A DNA stretch of 64,000 nt from Spirochaeta isovalerica (GTDB lineage Bacteria; Spirochaetota; Spirochaetia; DSM-2461): NCBI RefSeq assembly GCF_014207565.1, contig NZ_JACHGJ010000002.1, forward strand, positions 372,001 through 436,000, read 5' to 3'. This document shows positions 25,408 through 33,285 of the stretch, piece by piece; the stretch's first letter is position 1; each line of letters starts with the position of its first letter. The notes below the pieces were generated by a model. That model was given only the letters and a program-made list of their open reading frames with translations. It made no database searches and was not told where the DNA came from. The position numbers and the translations under genes were made by a program.

Positions 25408-26598
25408 ATGGTTATCGAAGAAAAAGCCGGTAAGCCTTACAATTTCCCCCTTTCGCGTTTCGTCTCCAAGACAAGATTCGAAAAAATAAAAAAATTCTCC
25501 GAAAATGTTCAGACCCCTTTTCTACTGGTGGATCTCAACATCATAAAAAAGAATTATCAGAGCCTGACAAAAAACATGCCCCTGGCCAAGGTGTATTATG
25601 CCGTCAAGTCAAACCCGATGGAGGAAGTCATTCTGCTTCTCCGCGATCTGGGATCGAATTTCGATGTGGCCACAGTCTATGAGCTCGATCAGCTGCTAAA
25701 GCTGGGGATCAGTCCCGACAGAATCAGTTTCGGCAACACCATAAAAAAAAGCCGCGATATAGCCTATTTCTACAATAATGGCGTAAGGCTTTTCGCTACT
25801 GATTCGGAAGAGGATGTGAGAAAAATCGGAGTCAACGCACCGGGATCAAAAGTATTTTTCAGAATACTGACGGAAGGAACAGGCGCCGACTGGCCTCTTT
25901 CCAGGAAATTCGGAACTCACCCCGATGCCATTCTGGGGCATATTTCTCTTGCCCAGGAAATGGGACTTGAACCTTACGGGCTCTCATTTCATGTGGGATC
26001 CCAACAGCGCGATATCGGAGAATGGGACGCGGCTATCGCCCACTGTACCTATATATTCAATGCCGCTGCCGAAATAGGCATAAAGCTGAAGATGATCAAT
26101 CTGGGAGGCGGTTTCCCCGCCAAGTATATTCAGCCGACGCCGAAACTTGAAATCTACACGAAGGAAATCATGCGCTTTCTCTCTGAGGACTTCGGCGATG
26201 ATATTCCCGAAATCATTGTGGAACCGGGGCGTTCTCTGGTCGCCGATTCAGGCGTCATCGTCTCCGAAGTCATAACGACGGCCTATAAATCAAAATACTC
26301 TCCCAGCAAATGGGTGTATACGGATATCGGGATGTTCGGCGGACTTATCGAGACTATGGATGAATCCATCAAGTTTCCCATCTACAGCGAAAAAGAAGGG
26401 GATGCGATCGATGTCATCCTGGCCGGACCGACCTGCGACAGTATGGATATACTCTATGAGGATTATAAATACCAGCTGCCCGATACTCTGACAGAGGGTG
26501 ATAAGCTCTATTTCATTACTACGGGAGCCTACACTCAGAGTTACAGTTCTGTGGGGTTTAACGGCTTTCCTCCTTTGAAAGCCTTTGTATTGAAATAA
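25408..26598 (+). CDS. Ornithine/lysine decarboxylase, alanine-racemase fold (group IV)
   Basis: A 396-residue PLP enzyme of the fold-III decarboxylases. Landmarks: YYAVKSNP (Lys67 binds PLP), SFHVGSQQ, GGGFP (phosphate loop), EPGRSLVAD, and the second-subunit active-site motif GPTCDSMDIL with its catalytic Cys. The length fits eukaryote-like ODC and the ornithine/lysine decarboxylases of bacteria, and is too short for biosynthetic arginine decarboxylase. It converts ornithine to putrescine or lysine to cadaverine in the cytoplasm. It has a strong AGGAGG site and a terminator after the stop. Which diamine is made cannot be settled by eye. Confidence 0.93.
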   Translation: MVIEEKAGKPYNFPLSRFVSKTRFEKIKKFSENVQTPFLLVDLNIIKKNYQSLTKNMPLAKVYYAVKSNPMEEVILLLRDLGSNFDVATVYELDQLLKLGISPDRISFGNTIKKSRDIAYFYNNGVRLFATDSEEDVRKIGVNAPGSKVFFRILTEGTGADWPLSRKFGTHPDAILGHISLAQEMGLEPYGLSFHVGSQQRDIGEWDAAIAHCTYIFNAAAEIGIKLKMINLGGGFPAKYIQPTPKLEIYTKEIMRFLSEDFGDDIPEIIVEPGRSLVADSGVIVSEVITTAYKSKYSPSKWVYTDIGMFGGLIETMDESIKFPIYSEKEGDAIDVILAGPTCDSMDILYEDYKYQLPDTLTEGDKLYFITTGAYTQSYSSVGFNGFPPLKAFVLK

Positions 26599-26608
26599 AT
26601 TCTGAAAA

Positions 26609-26633
26609 GGCCGGAACGGCTTCCTGTTCCGGC
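26609..26633 (+). terminator. Hairpin terminator after the decarboxylase gene
   Basis: Stem GCCGGAAC/GTTCCGGC with an 8-base loop (GGCTTCCT), 11 bases after the stop codon, followed by a moderately T-rich tail. Confidence 0.65.
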
Positions 26634-26721
26634 TTCATTCAAAAGAAATGTAGAAAAAAAGACATATATCCTGTTCCGGATTGTTTTGGAAATCAATTTT
26701 TTGTGTAAAAATCTTATTGTT

Positions 26722-27174
26722 ATGAAATCAAAAGACACCGAAATTCTCGATATTGCGTACAGAATCAATATTGATGAGATCGATGAACAGCATTCCCGCT
26801 GGCTTGAAATATATCAGGAATCTCTTTCACTCGCTTCAGGTCATGATCATGATGATGAGACTCAGGAAAAAATGAAGATCCTGGTCGCTAAAATGTACGA
26901 ATATGCCCGCGCTCATTTAAAATTTGAAGAAAAATTTATGGAGAGCATAGGATATCCCGGATTGGTTGAACATAAACTGCAGCATCTGGAACTGGATAAG
27001 AGCATTTCCGATCTTTTTGTGAAACTCTTTAACGGGGATCCTATTGATAAAGAGAAGCTCATATCTCAGATAAAGGTCTGGCTTTATCAGCATATCCTGG
27101 ATCACGATAAGAAGATCGCCGATTATGTTTCCGAGAAGGGGATTGATGTTTCGGAAATTACCGGGTCCGATTAA
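26722..27174 (+). CDS. Bacteriohemerythrin
   Basis: A 150-residue four-helix di-iron oxygen-binding protein. The full ligand set is visible: DEQHSRW (His), ARAHLKFEEKFM (His and Glu), LVEHKLQHLELD (two His) and HILDHDKKIADYV (His and Asp). It binds O2, or senses O2 or NO, in the cytoplasm, a common trait of microaerophilic and anaerobic motile bacteria. The ATG at 26722 is preferred to the TTG at 26686 because the family begins shortly before the IDEQH motif; neither has a good Shine-Dalgarno sequence. Its 3' end overlaps the convergent reductase gene by 17 bases. Confidence 0.9.
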   Translation: MKSKDTEILDIAYRINIDEIDEQHSRWLEIYQESLSLASGHDHDDETQEKMKILVAKMYEYARAHLKFEEKFMESIGYPGLVEHKLQHLELDKSISDLFVKLFNGDPIDKEKLISQIKVWLYQHILDHDKKIADYVSEKGIDVSEITGSD

Positions 27175-28324
27175 GCATTCCTGTTTTTTTTATACTCACG
27201 GAAAGGATAATCAAAGGCAGCTCCAGCATCGTCATCAGGAAAAAAGATCGATATGACCGGTCGCCTCTCAAAATCTCAAAGTATCGTTTCATCACTCTTT
27301 CATCGGCCAGGAGCCGGCCGTAGACGAGACTTTCAAAACGGGAAGACACCCGAGTCATCCTTTCCGACCATATAAGGTTGTTCCCGATCTTTTTCAATAG
27401 GCTACTCTTATACCCCTGAACTGCACCATCCCGGCTTTTGGCTTCAGTTGCCTTTTCCGCCGCCAGACGACCTGATATCAGGGCATTGCGTATACCTTCT
27501 CCGCTGAATGAATCGACCAGCCCTGCCGCATCTCCCGCAAGCATGATCCGCCCGGTAGCCAATTCGTGTTTGAGATTGGATACGGGAATAAAACAGCCCT
27601 GAGGTTTTTCGGCCTGATCCAGATTATGGGACGCCAGAAATGCTTTGTACACATGGCGCAACTCTTTAGCCGATGCCGCCTCTCCTCCGATCCCGGCGGA
27701 GATAAACTCTCCTTTGGGAAACAGCCAGCCGTATCCCTTCCTGATAAACCCGAAATCGAGTTCCACGACAGGTTTTTCGCTCTGCCTTATAGGATGTCCA
27801 TTGTCTGCAGGGTGGGAAATAAGACAGAAGCGGGTCTCCGCTTTTGAAAAAGGGTCCCTTACAGATTTTGCTGTAGGGCTGAAAAAACCGTCGGCGCCGA
27901 TACAGTACCGGCTGTAATGAGTTCCTTTATCCGTTTCGATTTCCACAAGCCCGCTGGTCTCCCGGACCGCGCGGCATGTCTCCTGACTGAAAACGGCTCC
28001 CTGCGAAAGAGCCTGTTCAAGCAGATAATTGTCAAAATGAATTCGCCGGATCATATAAGCTACGGGTGTTTCGCTTTCTATCAAATGGATCTGATTCCGG
28101 TAAACCGACCTCATGCCATAGCATTTCTGCTCAATCAGATGCTCCGGCAGATCTTCGCCCAATTCTTTATATGCCGCGGCAGATAAGCCTCCTCCGCAGG
28201 GTTTGTCTCTGGGGAAACTTTCTTTGTCGATTACAAGAACGTTTAAACCCAGTTCCGCTCCTTTTCTCGCGGCCGATGAACCGGCAGGTCCGGCTCCGAT
28301 GACAATCAAATCATGTATTTTCAC
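27158..28324 (-). CDS. Geranylgeranyl-reductase-family FAD-dependent oxidoreductase
   Basis: A 388-residue flavoprotein. The N-terminal dinucleotide motif is VIGAGPAGSSAARKGAELGL, followed by the family box PRDKPCGGGLS. The second FAD motif is GRIMLAGDAAGLVDSFSGEGI (about residues 265-285). The family reduces isoprenoid double bonds (chlorophyll side chain, archaeal lipids, quinones), and many bacterial members have unknown substrates. It is the third gene of an operon with a nucleotide cyclase and a LolA-like protein, overlapping the latter by 4 bases. Confidence 0.9.
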   Translation of the reverse strand: MKIHDLIVIGAGPAGSSAARKGAELGLNVLVIDKESFPRDKPCGGGLSAAAYKELGEDLPEHLIEQKCYGMRSVYRNQIHLIESETPVAYMIRRIHFDNYLLEQALSQGAVFSQETCRAVRETSGLVEIETDKGTHYSRYCIGADGFFSPTAKSVRDPFSKAETRFCLISHPADNGHPIRQSEKPVVELDFGFIRKGYGWLFPKGEFISAGIGGEAASAKELRHVYKAFLASHNLDQAEKPQGCFIPVSNLKHELATGRIMLAGDAAGLVDSFSGEGIRNALISGRLAAEKATEAKSRDGAVQGYKSSLLKKIGNNLIWSERMTRVSSRFESLVYGRLLADERVMKRYFEILRGDRSYRSFFLMTMLELPLIILSVSIKKTGMLNRTR

Positions 28325-29049
28325 TCTTTAAGCTCCAGCGGAAGGTCAATATTGTTCCTGATTCCCAATGTTTTGAGATTTTCGGCTTCGTAACGGACAT
28401 GGAAAAGCTCCCGGGGCAGACCTGTATTTATCAGATAGGACCGCCAGACGACATGCTGAACCAGATTTCTTCCCTCGAAAGATTTTGTGTAAAGAGGCAT
28501 CAGATTGTTTTTTGAGATAAACAGAACTTCTCTGGTTATGCCATTTTCCGGTTCATTAAGACTGAAATCAAACAGCCACCCTTCGGCCTCAACGGTAAAT
28601 ATGAGGCGGCTGGAATCTTTCAGACCGACAAGGCGCTCCCAGGCCGCAATCGCATCGCTCTGATCGAAAGCCACGCCGCGAATCGTTGTAGCCAGAGGAC
28701 TGTCCTTTTCCACTTTGACGGCAAAGGGCGAAAGTATTCCGCCTTTCCTGCCCGTTACTTTCCCGTCCTCCTCCAGGACAGCTATGCTGCCGTCATCGCC
28801 ATTTCTGTTTCCCCTGATAATGTCCATGCGGATGAGTCTCGGTTTTTTAAAATAGAAATTAATATAGCGTATTTCCTCTTTTCGGCCTTTCACGCTCCAC
28901 TCGTACATCCGGCACTGGTAGTCTTCAATTTCTGAAAGCATCTTTTCCATTCTTCCGACGATCCGCCAGGGATCTTCATTTTGCTGAGCCGGGAGCAGAG
29001 AGAGGACAAATAAGGTAAATGTATAGATCAATACTGATTTTCTTTTCAC
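28321..29049 (-). CDS. LolA/DUF1571-like secreted protein
   Basis: A 242-residue exported protein. The GTG at 29049 overlaps the stop of the cyclase gene (GTGA) and directly starts a signal peptide (KRKSVLIYTFTLFVLSLLPAQ). The mature part is rich in beta strands with the pattern of LolA/outer-membrane-sorting-like proteins: KMLSEIEDYQCRMYEW, then FYFKKPRLIRMDII and later LLxISKNNLMPLYTK-type strands. Such proteins bind lipid or lipoprotein acyl chains in the periplasm. Identification rests on fold pattern only; the function is not established. Confidence 0.6.
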   Translation of the reverse strand: MKRKSVLIYTFTLFVLSLLPAQQNEDPWRIVGRMEKMLSEIEDYQCRMYEWSVKGRKEEIRYINFYFKKPRLIRMDIIRGNRNGDDGSIAVLEEDGKVTGRKGGILSPFAVKVEKDSPLATTIRGVAFDQSDAIAAWERLVGLKDSSRLIFTVEAEGWLFDFSLNEPENGITREVLFISKNNLMPLYTKSFEGRNLVQHVVWRSYLINTGLPRELFHVRYEAENLKTLGIRNNIDLPLELKE

Positions 29050-30272
29050 TTTTTCAAACCCGTCACTCTGTACACCCGGACCGGTTCGGGCTTTCCTCTC
29101 AGCTGAAGGGATCCCATATCCTCGGTTACCACATGTTCGCAAATCTCCTCACAGGTGCGGCTGCTGATGACAACCGTGTCCGGATCGGCAACGGTCTGGA
29201 GGCGTGATGCCGTGTTGACCGTATCGCCGATAGCCGTAAAATCCATCCGCTTCGGAGAACCTATATTCCCGATAATGACTTTCCCCGTATCAATCGCTAT
29301 GCGGGTATGGAAAGAAATGGAGTCTCCTCCTTCTTTCTCCCAGTCCCCCTGAAGTTCTTTCAGCCTCTTCTGCATGGCCAGGGCGCAGCGAACCGCGCTG
29401 AGAGTGTCGTTCTCCCTCTGGTTTATCGCTCCGAAAATGCCGATTACCGCGTCACCTACGAACTTATCCACCATTCCGCCGTATTCGAAAATAACGTTGG
29501 ACATTTCCTCCAGATAGCTGTTAAGTCTGATGATCACTTCTTCCGGCTCTTTGAGGGACAGCAGTGTCGTGAAACCTTTGATATCGGAAAAAACGACCGA
29601 GACTTTCTTAAGGCTACCGCCGGGCTGCAGTACCTCGGGATGCTCGATCAGTTCGTCTACGATATTGTAGCTCAGGTAGCGCTGAAGCATGGAGCGGAGT
29701 TCCCTCCGCCTGTTCTGCTCCTCGAGCATCTCTTTCTGGCCGATGAGAATATTGTCAAATTCCTCGTGTTCCTCCCGCGCCAGGTAACCGCTGACTATGG
29801 CTATGAGATTGATGAAGAGGCTTCGGAGAGCCAGGTCCTGAAGGGAAACCGGCAGATCCCTCAGAAGAATCGAAGCTGTGTAGAATGCGGAGAAGAGAAC
29901 TCCCGATATAATAACCCCTTTCATCCCGAACCGGGCTGCATGGGATATGAGAAGGATAATGTACCAGAGATAGATGTCCTGACTGCCTCCGGCATAAATC
30001 AGAACAAGGGAAAAGATGATATCCATAATCGAAGAGATGACAGTCATGATGGCAATGAAATCCGTTCTTTTCCTGACCAGCAGATGAAGGGTCAAATTGT
30101 ACCCGACAGCCAGGGGCAGAGCCAGATAGAAAACTGTAAAGGGAATAATCGGCGATATGAACTGAATGGCTGAACAGGAAACAATCAGCCACCACCGGAG
30201 CACAACTCCGGTCCGTTCAATGAAAAAAGCTCTTTGATTCGGGTCCAGAAATCTCTGCCGGTAACTGTCCAT
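29046..30272 (-). CDS. Membrane-bound class III adenylate cyclase
   Basis: A 408-residue protein with an N-terminal membrane domain of about six helices (residues 25-165), a short coiled coil (170-200) and a class III nucleotide cyclase domain (220-405). The metal-binding aspartates are in VVFSDIKGF (Asp230) and FVGDAVIG (Asp274). Lys270 and the later IGDTVNTASRL motif agree with ATP rather than GTP as substrate. It would make cAMP in response to a membrane or intracellular signal. It is the first gene of a three-gene operon. TATAAT stands 6 bases before the ATG without a Shine-Dalgarno site, suggesting a leaderless transcript. Confidence 0.92.
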   Translation of the reverse strand: MDSYRQRFLDPNQRAFFIERTGVVLRWWLIVSCSAIQFISPIIPFTVFYLALPLAVGYNLTLHLLVRKRTDFIAIMTVISSIMDIIFSLVLIYAGGSQDIYLWYIILLISHAARFGMKGVIISGVLFSAFYTASILLRDLPVSLQDLALRSLFINLIAIVSGYLAREEHEEFDNILIGQKEMLEEQNRRRELRSMLQRYLSYNIVDELIEHPEVLQPGGSLKKVSVVFSDIKGFTTLLSLKEPEEVIIRLNSYLEEMSNVIFEYGGMVDKFVGDAVIGIFGAINQRENDTLSAVRCALAMQKRLKELQGDWEKEGGDSISFHTRIAIDTGKVIIGNIGSPKRMDFTAIGDTVNTASRLQTVADPDTVVISSRTCEEICEHVVTEDMGSLQLRGKPEPVRVYRVTGLKK

Positions 30273-30278
30273 AATATA

Positions 30279-30284
30279 ATTATA
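30279..30284 (-). promoter_or_regulatory. -10 box of the cyclase operon
   Basis: Minus-strand TATAAT six bases before the cyclase ATG, with no room for a ribosome binding site. This fits a leaderless message. Confidence 0.45.
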
Positions 30285-30309
30285 AACGGAATACCGGGAA
30301 AAACCACAT

Positions 30310-30975
30310 TTATAAAAGGATCTTCAAGAGCTCTTCCGTATGGGTGTACATAGGCATATGATCGCTGGGGATCGTAAAGGTTTTCCACCCCCTGTTTCTC
30401 ACGGAGCGCGCGACTTTCCGGAGCAGGGGAGTAAAAGTCCACTCATCATCTTTCGAGGTGCACTCGATATAGATCGGATTCAGATCGTCCAGCGAAGAGT
30501 CGCTGTAATGAACGGGAGTGAAAAGAGTCTTGAGAGGGTGGCTGCAGTAACGGCTGTCGGTTTCGAAAAAAGGCGGAATCATATTTTCCTCACCCATAAC
30601 GTGGGAGTAGGCTTTTATCTGCCTTGTGATTTTCTCTCCGGCTATATGGGAAAAAGACTGCCCGGACCGGGGAACGAAAGCATCGATATATACAAGTTTC
30701 CCGATTCTGTCTCTGTGTCTTTCTGCTACGGCCGTAGCCGTCATTCCGCCGAAGCTGAAACCGGCCAGATTGATGGAGCCTTCCGATTGCCCGATTATAG
30801 AGGATATGTGGTCGATGAAATCAGTCAGGTCTATCTGTCTGCCTTTTGCGGAACCCATTCCCGGCAGATCGGGAGCAGAGGAATCGATCCCCAGATGGTT
30901 CAGGCGTTCCTGTACGGGGGTCCACTGCCAGGAACCTCCCCAGCCGCCGTGGATGAATATCCATTTTGCATTCAT
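30310..30975 (-). CDS. Alpha/beta hydrolase
   Basis: A 221-residue cytoplasmic hydrolase. It starts with the oxyanion-hole strand WIFIHGGWGGSWQW, has the nucleophile elbow GFSFGG (Ser near residue 73), a probable acid in the DDLNPIYIECTSKDDEW region, and the histidine in PSDHMPMYTHTEEL near the end. The closest recognisable type is the small esterase/hydroxynitrile-lyase-like group (AB_hydrolase_6); the substrate is unknown. TATAAT (30984-30989) lies 8 bases before the ATG with no Shine-Dalgarno sequence. It is divergent from the biosynthetic operon and may share control signals with it. Confidence 0.85.
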   Translation of the reverse strand: MNAKWIFIHGGWGGSWQWTPVQERLNHLGIDSSAPDLPGMGSAKGRQIDLTDFIDHISSIIGQSEGSINLAGFSFGGMTATAVAERHRDRIGKLVYIDAFVPRSGQSFSHIAGEKITRQIKAYSHVMGEENMIPPFFETDSRYCSHPLKTLFTPVHYSDSSLDDLNPIYIECTSKDDEWTFTPLLRKVARSVRNRGWKTFTIPSDHMPMYTHTEELLKILL

Positions 30976-30983
30976 GCCATCAA

Positions 30984-30989
30984 ATTATA
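30984..30989 (-). promoter_or_regulatory. -10 box of the alpha/beta hydrolase gene
   Basis: Minus-strand TATAAT with an upstream TTGACC 15-16 bases away; the ATG is 8 bases downstream. This is one of the better-formed leaderless promoters in the window. Confidence 0.55.
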
Positions 30990-31022
30990 CTTTCGCCGGA
31001 CGGCGGTCAATAGTTCAAAATA

Positions 31023-31072
31023 AACGAGTGAATGTTCATTTTGAATAAAATTTAACGAGCGAGCACTCAATC
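31023..31072. promoter_or_regulatory. Twin operator-like sites upstream of the biosynthetic operon
   Basis: Two similar imperfect palindromes, AACGAGTGAATGTTCATTTT (from 31023) and AACGAGCGAGCACTCAATC (from 31054), are 31 bp apart, about three helical turns. They share AACGAG[TC]GA and a dyad with TG/CA at the centre, a pattern common for TetR-family acyl-CoA-responsive regulators. They lie between the divergent hydrolase and biosynthetic promoters and differ from the operator of the cluster's own TetR gene. Confidence 0.5.
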
Positions 31073-31144
31073 TTTATTTTTGGGCCTAAAAATTAAATTT
31101 TACACGGTTCTTCATCCTTGATTCTCTTAATAGCAAGCGGTTAA

Positions 31145-31150
31145 TATAAT
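31145..31150 (+). promoter_or_regulatory. -10 box of the 11-gene biosynthetic operon
   Basis: TATAAT 23 bases before the first ATG, leaving a short leader that carries GGAG 8 bases ahead of the start. A TTGATT lies 21 bases upstream and TTCTCT at the ideal 17; the -35 is therefore weak, as expected for a regulated promoter. Confidence 0.5.
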
Positions 31151-31173
31151 GAACTGATACTGGAGATATACTG

Positions 31174-32304
31174 ATGAGTGAAGAAATTAAGATTGTTCCT
31201 GTTTCGTCAAAAAAAGATTTAAACCGTTTTATCAAGTTCCCCTGGACGGTTTACCGCGGTGAAAAAACTTATGAAAACTGGGTCCCGCCGCTGATTCTCG
31301 GAGAGAAAGACCTCTTCAATAAAGACAAAGATCCTTTTTACAAACATGCGGAAACTCAGCTGTTCCTCGCCTATAAAGGCGATAAGCTGTCGGGAAGAAT
31401 CGCCGCCATCGTCGATTATGCCTACATCGAGTACCAGAAAGACAACTGTGGCTTTTTCGGATTCTTCGAAGCGCTGGAAGATCAGGATGTCGCCGATGCT
31501 CTGTTCAAAGCTGCCGAAGAGTGGGTTAAGGAAAAGGGATACAACACAATCAAAGGTCCTATGAATCCGACGACAGGCAAAACAATTGGCTGTCTCATCG
31601 ATTCCTTTGATATCCCGCCTATCATCGAAATGCCCTATAACACAGAATACTATCCTCCCATGATTGAGAAATGCGGATATGGAAAATCCAAGGATCTCTT
31701 CTGTTACCGCATGGATAAGAGTCTCAAAATCTCCGACAAAATGATCAGAGTCTCTGAAATCGTCAAGAAGAGATACAATGTCACGATAAAACCCATAGAT
31801 ATGAAAAAGTGGGATGAGACCATAGAGTTGCTTCGCGATATGTACAACGAAGCCTGGGCGGACAACTGGGGGTTTGTTCCCTGGGAGAAAGAGGAGTTCG
31901 AGTATCTGGCTAAAGATCTTAAAATGATCGCCATTCCCGAACTGGTGCTCATTGTATATATGGGCGATGAACCGGTCGGCTTTACCATACCTCTTCCCGA
32001 TTTCAATCAGATTTTTATAAAAATGAACGGCCGGCTTTTTCCGACCGGTCTTCTGAAAATCCTCACAGGGAAGAAAAAGGTCGATATGATCCGGACAGCC
32101 ATCCTCGGTGTGCGAAAACACGCCCAGAATAAAGGTCTCGATGCTGTCCTGGTCAGAGAAATCTATGAAAGAGGGGATCGCATGGGAATGCGGGGCTCTG
32201 AACTTTCCTGGATCCTGGAAGATAATATCAATTTAACGAACCTTCTGGAAAACTGGGGTGCCGAGCACTACAGAACATACAGAATATACGAAAAGACAAT
32301 TTAA
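31174..32304 (+). CDS. GNAT-like acyltransferase of the YghO family; candidate N-acyltransferase (bCerS-like)
   Basis: A 376-residue soluble protein. The N-terminal part (IVPVSSKKDLNRFIKFPWTVYRG, then NWVPPLI) and the middle (FFGFFEALEDQDVADALFKAAEEW, KGPMNPTTGKTIGCLID) match the large GNAT-like family that includes E. coli YghO. From the literature as I recall it, the bacterial ceramide synthase bCerS of Caulobacter also belongs to this type of N-acyltransferase. It is the first gene of the operon that contains an alpha-oxoamine synthase, so N-acylation of an amino-ketone or sphingoid-like base is a reasonable inference. An unrelated acyl transfer is possible. Confidence 0.75.
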   Translation: MSEEIKIVPVSSKKDLNRFIKFPWTVYRGEKTYENWVPPLILGEKDLFNKDKDPFYKHAETQLFLAYKGDKLSGRIAAIVDYAYIEYQKDNCGFFGFFEALEDQDVADALFKAAEEWVKEKGYNTIKGPMNPTTGKTIGCLIDSFDIPPIIEMPYNTEYYPPMIEKCGYGKSKDLFCYRMDKSLKISDKMIRVSEIVKKRYNVTIKPIDMKKWDETIELLRDMYNEAWADNWGFVPWEKEEFEYLAKDLKMIAIPELVLIVYMGDEPVGFTIPLPDFNQIFIKMNGRLFPTGLLKILTGKKKVDMIRTAILGVRKHAQNKGLDAVLVREIYERGDRMGMRGSELSWILEDNINLTNLLENWGAEHYRTYRIYEKTI

Positions 32305-32312
32305 CTGAGGTA

Positions 32313-33245
32313 ATGAAAGTGAAAACATGTTTTCTGTTTCCCGGTCAGGGGGCGCAGTATCCCGGCATGGGAAGAGATTTGTGGGAAAATAGCGAAGAAG
32401 TTAAAGAACTGTTCAAGACAGTCAGCAATATAACCGGTAAAGACATGGCTGATCTCCTTTTTGAGGGATCTGAAGAAGACCTCAAAGCTACTGACAACAC
32501 ACAGCTGGCCATAACTCTTGCCAATGTCAGCTCAAGCATAGTGCTGAAAGAAAAAGGTATTGAAGCTCATGGCGCTGCAGGATTCAGTCTCGGGGAATAC
32601 GCGGCACTCTGGCAGGCGGGAATCCTCGGGACGGAAGACCTTTTCCGCATTGTTAAAATGAGGGGAGAGGTTATGGAAGCAGCCTGTAACGCTCTTGACG
32701 GTCCGGAAGGCCGGCCGGGAATGGCTGCCGTTGTCGGACTCGCTTCCGCCGATGTGAAAGCCGCGCTTGATAAAGTATCCGGTACCATTTATATGGCAAA
32801 TGATAACAGTCCCATACAGACTGTTATCGCCGGAGAGGCAAAAGCTCTTGAAGCCGCAGAAGCCGTAATGGATGAAGCCGGAGCCATGAGATATGTTGTT
32901 CTGAAAGTATCCGGTCCCTTTCATACTCCGTTTATGGATGGAGCCAGACAGGATTTTGTCGCCAATCTGAAAGATTTTACATTTAAGGATCCGATCATTC
33001 CCGTTTACAGCAATGTAACGGGGAAAATCATAGCAAGCGGTTCGGAGGCTAAAGAGCTGGCGGGAAGCCAGATCATTTCGCCGGTACAGTGGGTGGCTGA
33101 AGAACAGTCGATACTGGATGACGGATATGAGCGCATTCTCGAAGTCGGACCAGGTATGGTTCTGACAGGGCTGTGGAAATCTTTCTACCGGAAGATGAAA
33201 TGCCAGCCTGCTGGGAAAATTGACGCCATAGAGAAATTAGTATAA
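32313..33245 (+). CDS. fabD: Malonyl-CoA:ACP transacylase
   Basis: A 310-residue acyltransferase with FLFPGQGAQYPGMG at the N-terminus, the nucleophile motif GFSLGEYAAL (Ser92), Arg117 in the KMRGEVME helix (the malonate carboxyl anchor) and His204 in SGPFHTPFM. These residues indicate malonyl specificity. It would load malonyl groups onto the operon's carrier protein for the ketosynthases. It is a discrete enzyme, as in type II fatty acid or trans-AT polyketide systems. It starts 9 bases after the GNAT-like gene. Confidence 0.95.
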   Translation: MKVKTCFLFPGQGAQYPGMGRDLWENSEEVKELFKTVSNITGKDMADLLFEGSEEDLKATDNTQLAITLANVSSSIVLKEKGIEAHGAAGFSLGEYAALWQAGILGTEDLFRIVKMRGEVMEAACNALDGPEGRPGMAAVVGLASADVKAALDKVSGTIYMANDNSPIQTVIAGEAKALEAAEAVMDEAGAMRYVVLKVSGPFHTPFMDGARQDFVANLKDFTFKDPIIPVYSNVTGKIIASGSEAKELAGSQIISPVQWVAEEQSILDDGYERILEVGPGMVLTGLWKSFYRKMKCQPAGKIDAIEKLV

Positions 33246-33285
33246 AAATAACTCTATATATAATTCTGAATATTAAGGATATGAA

